Of a stretch of DNA of 28,725 nt, positions 1 to 7,331 are shown piece by piece (within the stretch, counting starts at the first letter, position 1; each line of letters begins with the position of its first letter). This stretch comes from Spirochaetales bacterium (GTDB lineage: Bacteria > Spirochaetota > Spirochaetia > JAGLYY01). Both the position numbers and the translations under genes were made by a program. The stretch spans positions 1-28,725 of the forward strand of contig JAGLYY010000056.1 in NCBI GenBank assembly GCA_023131935.1. The letters run 5' to 3'. The notes under the pieces are model-generated. The model was not told the DNA's origin. It worked only from the letters and a program-made list of their open reading frames with translations, and ran no database searches.

Positions 1-2
1 GG

Positions 3-56
3 CTTTCTCTTGTAGTAAAAGGAATTGTAGAAGATAATGAATCGGAAAGGCGGTAA
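3..56 (+). CDS. 3' end of an unidentified upstream gene (partial)
   Basis: An open frame enters from the left edge and reads LSLVVKGIVEDNESERR before a TAA at 54-56. The stop lies 3 bases before the pcnB start, which is the tight spacing seen elsewhere in this window, so this is probably the C-terminus of the gene preceding pcnB in an operon. Seventeen residues are too few to name a family. The two other forward frames stop earlier (TAG at 13-15, TAA at 35-37). Confidence 0.4.
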   Translation, partial: LSLVVKGIVEDNESERR

Positions 57-59
57 CGA

Positions 60-1190
60 TTGCTTACACGATATGGTACAAATAAATCGGGAAAACGGGT
101 CCGTCTGGCGAAAATTTATACGCCGGAGGAACATGGGATACACAGAAGCAGGATAGACAGGGATGCTCTAAAGATCACTCAGCGGCTGCAATATCAGGGT
201 TATGCGGCATATATCGTCGGCGGAGCGATTCGGGACCTTCTCCTCGGTAAAGTCCCAAAGGATTTTGATATTGTTACCAACGCTTTACCAAGAAAAGTAA
301 GAAAGATCTTCAGGAATTCAAGGATCATTGGAAAAAGATTTCGTCTTGTCCATGTATATTTCAAAGAAAAAATCATAGAGGTCGCTACCTTCCGGGCTGG
401 TTCTTCCGGTGCGGATGCAAACGAGTATGGAACGATTGAAGAGGATGTCTGGAGGAGAGATTTCTCCCTGAATGGACTCTACTTCGATCTCCGGACAGAA
501 CAGATAATCGATTTTGTCGAAGGGATACGGGATATAAGGGTCAAGAAGATCAGGAGCCTCATTCCCCCGGACCGCAGTTTTAGTGAGGATCCGGTCCGGA
601 TGATCCGGGCGGTTAAATATCGGGCCTTATCCGGTTTCTCCATGGTCAGATCCCTTAGGAGGAAGATTATTCAGTACAGCAGCAGATTGGATGGTTGTTC
701 CTCGTCGAGAATGACCGAAGAAATATTTAAAATCCTCCAATCTGGAAAGAGCGTCAGGATCATCCGGGATCTCATGGAATTAGAGCTGTTTCATTATATG
801 CTTCCGAGGATATCCTCCAATCTGGATGAGTCACCGGTTTTGCGAAAGATTTTTTTTAAGCAGTTGGAAGAATTGGATGACATGGTGCGGAGTGGCGGTG
901 AAGATCGGCGCAGCATCATGATTATTCATCTGGTTGATCCCTTTCTTATCTTCCAGCAGGCAAATCTATCGCAGGATCAGATGGTCAAGGAGTACTTCAA
1001 GGACATAAAAGAGTTGATCTATCCCATAACTCCCCCGAATAAGGATGTTGAAGAGGCTGTTCGGAAAATCTTCATGGATCGGGGAATCGTCATCAAACCG
1101 AGTAAGCGGCGTAAAAGGAAACATCCCCACTATCACGGTCACAGGAAACCGGCGAAAAAAAGGAGAATCGCGCCGGTTGATTTCGATTGA
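60..1190 (+). CDS. pcnB: poly(A) polymerase I (PcnB-type class II nucleotidyltransferase)
   Basis: Adds 3' poly(A) tails to RNA, which in bacteria mostly marks RNA for exonucleolytic decay. The 376-residue protein starts at TTG (60). An in-frame TAA at 54-56 leaves no earlier start, and a purine-rich GGAAAGG lies about 10 bases upstream. The nucleotidyltransferase head is clear: GGAIRD at residues 54-59, the metal-binding DFD at 68-70, and RRDFSLNGL at 132-140, followed by EDPVRMIRAVKY. The wording around KDFDIVTNALP, FRNSRIIGKRFRL and IEVATFR follows bacterial PcnB closely, more so than tRNA CCA-adding enzymes of the same superfamily. The C-terminus is a strongly basic Lys/Arg/His tail (about residues 346-370), also typical of PcnB. 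It converges on the minus-strand gene at 1194 with only 3 bases between stops. A CCA-adding role is the main alternative. Confidence 0.88.
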   Translation: MLTRYGTNKSGKRVRLAKIYTPEEHGIHRSRIDRDALKITQRLQYQGYAAYIVGGAIRDLLLGKVPKDFDIVTNALPRKVRKIFRNSRIIGKRFRLVHVYFKEKIIEVATFRAGSSGADANEYGTIEEDVWRRDFSLNGLYFDLRTEQIIDFVEGIRDIRVKKIRSLIPPDRSFSEDPVRMIRAVKYRALSGFSMVRSLRRKIIQYSSRLDGCSSSRMTEEIFKILQSGKSVRIIRDLMELELFHYMLPRISSNLDESPVLRKIFFKQLEELDDMVRSGGEDRRSIMIIHLVDPFLIFQQANLSQDQMVKEYFKDIKELIYPITPPNKDVEEAVRKIFMDRGIVIKPSKRRKRKHPHYHGHRKPAKKRRIAPVDFD

Positions 1191-1193
1191 TTG

Positions 1194-2384
1194 TTATAGT
1201 TCGTTAGTGATTCCAGAGATCTCCTCAAGCAGTTTTCCTGCCTGAACCCCGTATCCTTCCGGGTCCATCTCCAGAACTTTTGCAAGGTAGTCTTTCGCGT
1301 CGGAAGGCCTGTTATCAGCATAAGCGTTTACTCCAAGGGCGTAGTACGCAATACCTGGGGCCCCTCCGTTCTGAAGGGAAGCCTGATAAAAGTATTCTGC
1401 TAAAGCGAACTCTTTCCTGTCATAATTGATGAGTCCTAGATAATAAAAAGCAGCGGGATTTGTGTCCTCCATCGATAAAGCCTGCGCAAACGCGCTTTCA
1501 GCCTCTGAAAGCATTTCGTTGCTGTAATATTCCGCACCTTCGGTTAATAGATCTCCAAGGGTTTTCAAATTGGACAGGTAAACCTTGTAGTCATCTTCAA
1601 GAGTACTGGTATTTACCCATGCGAAAGAGCCCAGGATGATGGAGTTCTCATTTTTTACCTGGGTTGCATCAGGGGAAAGGACCTGGATACTATCCCAGAG
1701 GATTCTGTTGTATTTCTGATTACTGCTCCCGATTAAAAAACTGACAAGTCCCCAGCTTTGAGCATAAAAGACATTGACATTCCGGGAAGCTGAATCGAAT
1801 GAAATGCTAAGGAGATCTTGAAGGCTGATAAGGGAATCTTCGTCAAGCGCCTTCTTCATCGTTGGTATCCATCCCCGGTTTTCAGTAAAACTGAAGGAAT
1901 CCTTTTCCGCGTCATAAAGCGAATCCTCATAGTAGAGGGCCAGACCCTTCTGTATCCAGAGGGGAGGATGGGGTATGAAGGATTTCAGGAATTGAATAGT
2001 ACTGTGGTGTAAAAGGGTTGTGTTTACCCCCTCTGTCAGATAACCCACAAGCTCACTGCGGTTGGGATCAGAGTACTGGATATAGAGGAAACTGTCCTCC
2101 AGGTTGGTTACATATCGTGAAACATAGGATTCAAAAGAGGAACGATCAGCCAAAAGCCGGAGGCGGAGTTTCACTTCAAAAGAGGCGAGATCAAAATGAA
2201 GGAAGTCATTGAGAAATGTGATGTACGCGTCGAGGATTATTCCGACCTCATCAGCCTCTTCCTGACTTTTTCCTGAAAAAACCAGGTAGTAAATACCTTC
2301 AGATACATAGAGATCAGAAGCCTGGCCAAACAGGGAAAATCCCAAGGTGATGAGCAATATTAAAATAACAACGGTTCGTTTCAT
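1194..2384 (-). CDS. exported TPR protein with a decayed gluzincin-like (peptidase MA-type) region
   Basis: A 396-residue protein with a Sec signal peptide (basic MKR, hydrophobic core to about residue 20, LFGQA cleavage-like site), so it is probably periplasmic. Residues 120-155 resemble the catalytic segment of peptidase MA-type metalloproteases, which is usually HExxH then PxWLxEGLAxYxE. Here the segment reads LLHHSTIQFLKSF then PPLWIQKGLALYYE, so the HExxH Glu and second His and the third-ligand Glu are all replaced (H127, I130, K146). Zinc protease activity is therefore unlikely. The C-terminal third (about 285-385) carries at least three TPR-like repeats (EAESAFAQAL, FYYLGLINYDRKEFALAEYFYQASL, AYYALGVNAYADNRPSDAKDYLAKVL), suggesting a protein-binding scaffold. 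The start is supported by a GGGGG Shine-Dalgarno (2389-2393). The gene is downstream of the P-loop/Asp23 gene but has its own promoter candidate. The exact function is not recognised. Confidence 0.8.
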   Translation of the reverse strand: MKRTVVILILLITLGFSLFGQASDLYVSEGIYYLVFSGKSQEEADEVGIILDAYITFLNDFLHFDLASFEVKLRLRLLADRSSFESYVSRYVTNLEDSFLYIQYSDPNRSELVGYLTEGVNTTLLHHSTIQFLKSFIPHPPLWIQKGLALYYEDSLYDAEKDSFSFTENRGWIPTMKKALDEDSLISLQDLLSISFDSASRNVNVFYAQSWGLVSFLIGSSNQKYNRILWDSIQVLSPDATQVKNENSIILGSFAWVNTSTLEDDYKVYLSNLKTLGDLLTEGAEYYSNEMLSEAESAFAQALSMEDTNPAAFYYLGLINYDRKEFALAEYFYQASLQNGGAPGIAYYALGVNAYADNRPSDAKDYLAKVLEMDPEGYGVQAGKLLEEISGITNEL

Positions 2385-2402
2385 AATACCCCCTTTACTT
2401 GG

Positions 2403-2430
2403 ATTGTATCCTTCTCTGTCGAGAAGTCAA
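2403..2430 (-). promoter_or_regulatory. sigma70-type promoter for the exported TPR gene
   Basis: On the minus strand TTGACT (2425-2430) is followed by a 16-base spacer and TACAAT (2403-2408), each 5 of 6 to consensus. Transcription would start near 2396, giving a leader of about 12 bases that holds the GGGGG ribosome-binding site. The spacer contains a perfect inverted repeat, CTTCTC-TGTC-GAGAAG (2411-2426), between the -35 and -10 boxes, where an operator could sit. Confidence 0.55.
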
Positions 2431-2445
2431 TGAACGAAAGCTCCG

Positions 2446-3306
2446 TTATAGTGAGACTTTATCAATATTAATATCGACCCTTTCTATTAAAATCCCCGTA
2501 TATCTTTCAAGATTATCGATTACATAATCGCGAAATCCATGCATATCGCCCGAAAGTTGTACTCCAAAGGGGACATGGACATCAATTCCAAGCCGATATC
2601 CTGAAAGCTCCTGCCTGAAGGTGACCCGTTTAATGGAAACTGAACTGTCATACTCATCCGCACAATGGAGTACCATTTGAGTCAAGGCCGCTTCACTGAT
2701 AGTTACCCGGCCCCGTCTGCCAAATTCCGGTCGTACTACCGCTTTTTCATAGATTTTATGTTTTTTTGGCCAGGGAATATTACGCTTCAGGAACACCCTT
2801 ATAGAATCGATAACAATATGGGGATGTTTTCTGCTTATTTCGATAGTAGGAACCGGGATAACATGTTTACCTTCCAGTCTCCGGGTCCGGATAGCGGTCT
2901 CTATTTCATCGGTACTGGCAATCTCTTCAATATTTATTACTTTTGAGGGTGGTGGTAACCTGAGGCGGTCGCTGATTTTACGAACCATCCGCTCGGAGGT
3001 ACCGATTATAAGGAGCCGTTTGAACTGCTCATCCTCAAGCTGTTTGCGTACTTCATGCCTGTGCTTTCGTTCATCGAAGAGGGCTGTTTTTATTGCTCCG
3101 AGGAAGGCTTTCTCCCTCTTTGCTGATTTACCGGCAATTATTTTATTATCACGGATAAGTAATCCGTCATCGATAATGAGTTCAATTCCATATTTCTGCG
3201 CAACCAGTTTTGCCCGGAAGCTTTTGCCTGTTCCGCTCCTCCCCACCAGGGAAAATACCTTTACCCCTCGAAGTAGCCAGCTGATGTGTCGAAAAAATGC
3301 TTTCAT
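2446..3306 (-). CDS. P-loop NTPase with C-terminal Asp23/Gls24-like domain
   Basis: A 286-residue protein. A Walker A motif, GRSGTGKS, lies at residues 22-29 right after a short hydrophobic N-terminus (VKVFSLV), so the N-terminal half should bind a nucleotide. There is no signal peptide or clear membrane segment, so it is probably cytoplasmic. The last ~95 residues (from GRRGRVTISEAALTQMV to YTGILIERVDINIDKV) match the pattern of the Asp23/Gls24 (DUF322) family: a GxVxIS opening, a YRLGIDVHVPFGVQ strand region and a closing VxxVxIxVDKV-like strand. Asp23-family proteins are linked to the envelope and alkaline or cell-wall stress in Gram-positive bacteria; a role here is not established. No good Walker B is obvious; LLIIGTS (about 108-114) is the nearest hydrophobic strand. 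It starts 6 bases after the pseudouridine synthase stop, so the two are co-transcribed. Confidence 0.75.
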   Translation of the reverse strand: MKAFFRHISWLLRGVKVFSLVGRSGTGKSFRAKLVAQKYGIELIIDDGLLIRDNKIIAGKSAKREKAFLGAIKTALFDERKHRHEVRKQLEDEQFKRLLIIGTSERMVRKISDRLRLPPPSKVINIEEIASTDEIETAIRTRRLEGKHVIPVPTIEISRKHPHIVIDSIRVFLKRNIPWPKKHKIYEKAVVRPEFGRRGRVTISEAALTQMVLHCADEYDSSVSIKRVTFRQELSGYRLGIDVHVPFGVQLSGDMHGFRDYVIDNLERYTGILIERVDINIDKVSL

Positions 3307-3312
3307 TACCTT

Positions 3313-4305
3313 CTAAGTATAACTCTTGAATCGGGAATAAGCCATAGCAAGAGATTTTGCCGGGAAAAGGAGGGACAATTTTTTCCTGTCCCGGGAAGAG
3401 AGGGGGGCGATGATTACGCGGATACCGGAACAGGGCAGCAGTTCCTCTGGAAGTTCAAGACGGTAAGCATGAAGAAGATAACCATTCCAATTCCCGGCAG
3501 GGGGCCGACGATCAGCACCATATTTCCAGTCTCCGGCAAGAGGGAAACCATGGTATGCACTTTGCGCACGGATCTGGTGGGTCCTGCCAGTAAGAATGCG
3601 GAACTCAACCAGGGAAAAACCTCTGCTGTGAATGAGAGGGGTGACCTCGGTTATCGACTCTTTGCCCTCCCTGGAGATCTTTGTAACCTCCCTTACCCGG
3701 AGGAGGGGATCCCGCCATACCATTTTCTGCGTAAGCTCCCCTGCGATTACACCAATATAATATTTCCGAAGGAGAGTATTCTTCAAACAGTCAGAAAAAA
3801 TCCTCGCGCCTTTCAATGATTTCCCGAAGGTCAGAATCCCGGAGGTGTTACGGTCAAGACGGTGGAGTACTCCCGGTCTGAAAGAGAGGGAATCTGCTGT
3901 CTTATCGGTGAGATAAAGGCGTGCTGCGCCTTCAACTGAGGATTTTCCATGGGTAAGGACTCCTGAAGGTTTATTTACAAAGAGGAGATCGGAAGTTTCA
4001 TGAAGAATTTCAAGGGGTGGTCCGGAGGAATCCCTCCGCAGGTTTTTAAAGGCCCTCGTTCCTTTTCCAGAAGCAGTATCAATAGACAAATCGGAAGAGA
4101 TCTCAATAACGTCTCCCCGGCTAATTCTGATAGAACCCTCAACTCTTTTTCCATTAAGGCGGATTAAACCCTTCCTGATCCCCTGATATATTAAAGAAAG
4201 GGGGATATCTTCGAAGGCTTTCCGGATTACACGGTCGAATCTCCGGTTATCATCATCCTCCCGGGCTATAAAGGTGTTGTAAGGGACCTTTTCGCTTCCT
4301 GCCAT
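3313..4305 (-). CDS. RluA-family rRNA/tRNA pseudouridine synthase
   Basis: Isomerises specific uridines in rRNA or tRNA to pseudouridine. From the ATG at 4305 the protein has 330 residues. An N-terminal S4 RNA-binding domain (about 20-70, including IRKGLIRLNGKRV) precedes the catalytic domain. The signature HRLDRNTSG contains the catalytic Asp at residue 151, and LFVNKPSGVLTHG and GRTHQIRAQ are further family motifs. This start is preferred because AGGGAG lies 5 bases upstream on the minus strand. The frame stays open to 4422, but that extension would overlap the divergent gene at 4348 and has no family similarity. The RLDR wording resembles RluC more than RluD, but the target base cannot be assigned from sequence, so no symbol is given. 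It is the first gene of a minus-strand group with the P-loop/Asp23 gene. Confidence 0.88.
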   Translation of the reverse strand: MAGSEKVPYNTFIAREDDDNRRFDRVIRKAFEDIPLSLIYQGIRKGLIRLNGKRVEGSIRISRGDVIEISSDLSIDTASGKGTRAFKNLRRDSSGPPLEILHETSDLLFVNKPSGVLTHGKSSVEGAARLYLTDKTADSLSFRPGVLHRLDRNTSGILTFGKSLKGARIFSDCLKNTLLRKYYIGVIAGELTQKMVWRDPLLRVREVTKISREGKESITEVTPLIHSRGFSLVEFRILTGRTHQIRAQSAYHGFPLAGDWKYGADRRPPAGNWNGYLLHAYRLELPEELLPCSGIRVIIAPLSSRDRKKLSLLFPAKSLAMAYSRFKSYT

Positions 4306-4338
4306 AACACTCCCTGATAGAAATGAGTGTATCCTGGA

Positions 4339-4344
4339 ATTATA
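4339..4344 (-). promoter_or_regulatory. possible -10 box for the pseudouridine synthase gene
   Basis: A perfect TATAAT is present on the minus strand at 4339-4344. It would place transcription start near 4332, about 27 bases before the ATG at 4305, leaving room for the AGGGAG site. No convincing -35 lies 16-18 bases upstream. The whole divergent gap between 4305 and 4348 is only 42 bases, so promoters for both directions must overlap coding sequence. Confidence 0.3.
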
Positions 4345-4347
4345 AAG

Positions 4348-5988
4348 ATGAACAACCTTCAGGAACTGGTAAAAACAGCCCTTGACAAACACTCTATTCA
4401 GTCGGAAACTTGGGAACAACATCCTATAAGGAAATTACACGAAATACATCAAACAATGATTTGGAACAGGAAGCTATTTTGGCTTATACCAACAGCTATT
4501 GCTCTTTACCTCACAGCTCTCGTGGTACCTTTTTTACTCCAGGATCTGCCTGAGGGGAATTGGAGGGGATACCTGCAGTTCTCTGTTGATGAAAACCTGG
4601 CTGCGGAAGTAGAGGAGGTTTTGAAAACCTCCGGTCACGAAGTGGTGTCCAGGCGGACAACAATGGTAAGGTTCAACACCTTCATGGGGAATGAGGGGAG
4701 TGAAGAGATTCCCCTTTCTGCCATAGGGGAGCGGTTCGATCCACTCGATCCCAGGCTTGATCCTTATATAATAAACCTGGACCGCTATTTTTCACTTCCT
4801 GGAAAGGAGATCCTCTATCTTCGGGATGGAGAGATTGCCTGGAAACTAAAGAAAGAGTTAGGAGAATACTGGGGAAAAATCTCATTTCAAGGTTCAAATT
4901 TCAGTTTGAAAATCTTCGGTGTAATCATTCTGCTGCTGAGTGCGGGTATCCTGTTTCTCCGTTTTCACCGGGGCATATCAAGTGGTCGGGTGACTCTTAT
5001 GACTCCTATGATTTTTATAACTCTTATTACAGTTGTTCCCTGGATGTTTCTGGTTATCCAGGGGAACCCCCATACAGCTATAGGAGCCAGCGCTCTTTTT
5101 ATACTCGGGTATCTTGCTCATTTTGAGATAGATCCAAAGATGGAGTATTTCTTCAGCACCGGGGTGTGGAAGGGACCTTTAGCAAAGGGTAAGATCATCT
5201 TTTTCGTACTGGGTGTTTTCATTATTGTCGGGACCGCCTTTAGAACAGGGTGGGAAACCGGTATCTCCTTTCTCCTCGCCTTCAGTGCTGCTTTTTCAGT
5301 AAGTATCTTAAGATGGACCTGGCGATATCGGAAACACCGGCGGTTTGAACACAACCTCTTCTATTACATGCCAATTGTGGATCAGAAGTACAGAATACAG
5401 AATTTCTGGCACATACCGGCAATTATATCTGTCTGGTTACTTTCACTCACCTTCACGGGAGTTTATCATAACAATCAGCACACCTCCCAACCAATGCCCA
5501 CTCCGGTTGCCGTTGATGGGCTTATAAACTTCACATGGGATTCCCTGTTTCTCCTTTCAACACAAGAGGGGGAAAATTATTTGCCTGACCTTTCCGCTTA
5601 TCTTGCACACAGGGCTTTTCAGGAATCTCTTCCCTACAATCTAAGTTGGTCATTCCCCTTTCCAGGCGAACAGGTGACTGTTTCCCGGTATAAGCGGATA
5701 GAGGGGAAAATACAGAAAACTGAAGAAGTAAGAAAAGAGTTTACAGCTTCCTGGTATGAAGATATAATCGCGAATACACAAGGAATCATGCACATACTTC
5801 TATCGCAGCAACGCCCGGTCAGGGTGATGATAACATCCAATTCAGCGGTAGGTCCGGTATCGGTCAGGTATGTGCTTATTTTTTGTGCAGCGATTATTCC
5901 TTTTTGCCTTCCCTGGAAAAATCGGAGAAAACCGATTATGAATGGGAAAAAAGGCGTAACCCTGAGAAAGAAAAGGCAGGCAGCATGA
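4348..5988 (+). CDS. multi-spanning membrane protein of unknown function at the head of the rnf operon
   Basis: A 546-residue protein from ATG 4348, chosen because GGAA lies 8 bases upstream. A GTG at 4327 is an in-frame alternative with a weaker site. A first membrane segment at about residues 42-64 is followed by a soluble region of about 120 residues that should be outside the cytoplasm. Then comes a cluster of hydrophobic helices (about 185-320), another segment near 365-380, a second large soluble region, and a last helix near 515-530 with a very basic cytoplasmic tail (RKPIMNGKKGVTLRKKRQ). No Fe-S, haem or flavin motif is visible and I do not recognise the family. Its stop overlaps the rnfC start in an ATGA, so the two are translationally coupled, and a role in assembling or anchoring Rnf is possible but unproven. 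Confidence 0.75.
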   Translation: MNNLQELVKTALDKHSIQSETWEQHPIRKLHEIHQTMIWNRKLFWLIPTAIALYLTALVVPFLLQDLPEGNWRGYLQFSVDENLAAEVEEVLKTSGHEVVSRRTTMVRFNTFMGNEGSEEIPLSAIGERFDPLDPRLDPYIINLDRYFSLPGKEILYLRDGEIAWKLKKELGEYWGKISFQGSNFSLKIFGVIILLLSAGILFLRFHRGISSGRVTLMTPMIFITLITVVPWMFLVIQGNPHTAIGASALFILGYLAHFEIDPKMEYFFSTGVWKGPLAKGKIIFFVLGVFIIVGTAFRTGWETGISFLLAFSAAFSVSILRWTWRYRKHRRFEHNLFYYMPIVDQKYRIQNFWHIPAIISVWLLSLTFTGVYHNNQHTSQPMPTPVAVDGLINFTWDSLFLLSTQEGENYLPDLSAYLAHRAFQESLPYNLSWSFPFPGEQVTVSRYKRIEGKIQKTEEVRKEFTASWYEDIIANTQGIMHILLSQQRPVRVMITSNSAVGPVSVRYVLIFCAAIIPFCLPWKNRRKPIMNGKKGVTLRKKRQAA

Positions 5989-7331
5989 GCAAATTGAAGA
6001 CCTTCGGTCTGGGAGGCGTACACCCCCACGACCGGAAGAGCCGTACAAATGGGAAGCCTATCGAGGATGCGGGAATCCCGGCGGTAGCCGTAATTCCCAT
6101 GTCCCAGCACCTTGGAAGTCCTGCGGATTGTACGGTTGAAGTAGGAGCTAAGGTAGAGGAGGGGATGCCCATTGGGAAGTCCAGTGGCTTCATTTCCGCT
6201 AACATCCATTCACCGGTAACAGGAACCGTAAAAGAGATTGGCAGGGTTTTTCTTCCAAACGGGACCTCTTCCCAGGCAATTTCCATTGAGGTAGAAGAAT
6301 CGTTTTCTCCAAAGTCATCCTGGAAAGCAGATAAGAACTGGGAAGAATTAAGCAAGGAAGAGCTTATTGATCTTGTCGCTGATATGGGGATTGTAGGATT
6401 AGGGGGCGCTACCTTTCCGCTTAATGTCAAATTAAAGGTCCCTACCGGATCAACTGTTGAATATCTCATTATCAACGGGGTTGAATGTGAACCCTATCTA
6501 ACCGCGGACCATCGTGGGATGCTTGAGCTGACAGATAAGATTTTTAAAGGGATCGAGATTCTCTATAAGATAATGGAACCTGAGAAAGTCTTTATTGGCA
6601 TAGAGAACAATAAACCTGACGCTATCAAAGTTATGTCTCAAAAGGCTTCCGCAATGAGTTTCCCCACAGAAGTTGTTCCTCTCAAACTGAGATATCCTCA
6701 GGGAGATGAAAAACAGTTGATTCAGGCTGTCACCGGAAGGGAAATACCCTCAGGGGCATTACCTCTGGCGATTGGGTGTATCGTTTCCAACGTTGGCACG
6801 GTCTATTCCCTCTACGAAGCGGTTGTGCTGGGCAAGCCACTTATTGAACGGATTTTAACCGTTTCCGGCGGAGCGATTAAAGAGCCGAAAAACTTAAGAG
6901 TTCGGATTGGAACACCTATTTCTGAACTGATTGAAAAATGCGGTGGATTCTCTGAAGTACCTGAGAAAGTTGTTGTAGGCGGTCCAATGATGGGTTTTGC
7001 CATCTTTGATCTTGATACTCCTGTTACAAAGGGGACCTCAGGGATTCTCGCTTTAACTTTGAAAGAGGTAAACTCATCCGTCAGGACCTCCTGCTTGAAT
7101 TGCGGTAAATGTATTCAAGCCTGTCCTATGGGGCTTAATCCTACAACACTCTTTAAGTATATCGACCACCAGGATTATGATGGTGCAAAGGATATTGGTC
7201 TTCTCGACTGCAAGGAGTGCGGCAGCTGTGGTTACACCTGCCCCGCCCATATTCCTCTTATTCACGGAATGAAACTTGGAAAGCTCATCCTCCGTAAGAA
7301 TCAACAGAAACAGAATAAGGTGAAGGCATGA
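5985..7331 (+). CDS. rnfC: Rnf complex subunit RnfC (NADH/FMN-binding, 2 x [4Fe-4S])
   Basis: A peripheral subunit of the ion-translocating ferredoxin:NAD+ oxidoreductase, and the site of NAD(H) contact. From ATG 5985 it is 448 residues. The frame is open back to 5883 but that part overlaps the upstream gene, and residue 1 here begins the family-typical MSKLKTFGLGGVHPHDRK. Residues about 35-100 form the biotinyl/lipoyl-like barrel (PMSQHLGSPADCTVEVGAKV ... SPVTGTVKEI). The central part has GLGGATFPLNVKL and INGVECEPYLTADHR, the flavin/NAD-binding signature of the NuoF-like domain. Two ferredoxin motifs end the protein: C370/C373/C376/C380-P and C409/C412/C415/C419-P. All eight cysteines are present. 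It overlaps both neighbours by 4 bases (ATGA). Confidence 0.95.
   Translation: MSKLKTFGLGGVHPHDRKSRTNGKPIEDAGIPAVAVIPMSQHLGSPADCTVEVGAKVEEGMPIGKSSGFISANIHSPVTGTVKEIGRVFLPNGTSSQAISIEVEESFSPKSSWKADKNWEELSKEELIDLVADMGIVGLGGATFPLNVKLKVPTGSTVEYLIINGVECEPYLTADHRGMLELTDKIFKGIEILYKIMEPEKVFIGIENNKPDAIKVMSQKASAMSFPTEVVPLKLRYPQGDEKQLIQAVTGREIPSGALPLAIGCIVSNVGTVYSLYEAVVLGKPLIERILTVSGGAIKEPKNLRVRIGTPISELIEKCGGFSEVPEKVVVGGPMMGFAIFDLDTPVTKGTSGILALTLKEVNSSVRTSCLNCGKCIQACPMGLNPTTLFKYIDHQDYDGAKDIGLLDCKECGSCGYTCPAHIPLIHGMKLGKLILRKNQQKQNKVKA

Noticed and set aside
4306..4422. N-terminal extension of the pseudouridine synthase to 4422
   Set aside because: It has no family similarity, would overlap the divergent membrane-protein gene, and the ATG at 4305 has a good ribosome-binding site.
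5883..5984. Upstream extension of rnfC
   Set aside because: It lies inside the preceding gene in another frame, and the family N-terminus begins at 5985 with an ATGA overlap.
5634..6475. Minus-strand open frames of 191 and 179 codons across the start of rnfC
   Set aside because: They are antisense to well-supported genes, have no ribosome-binding site or family motif, and their composition is that of shadow frames.
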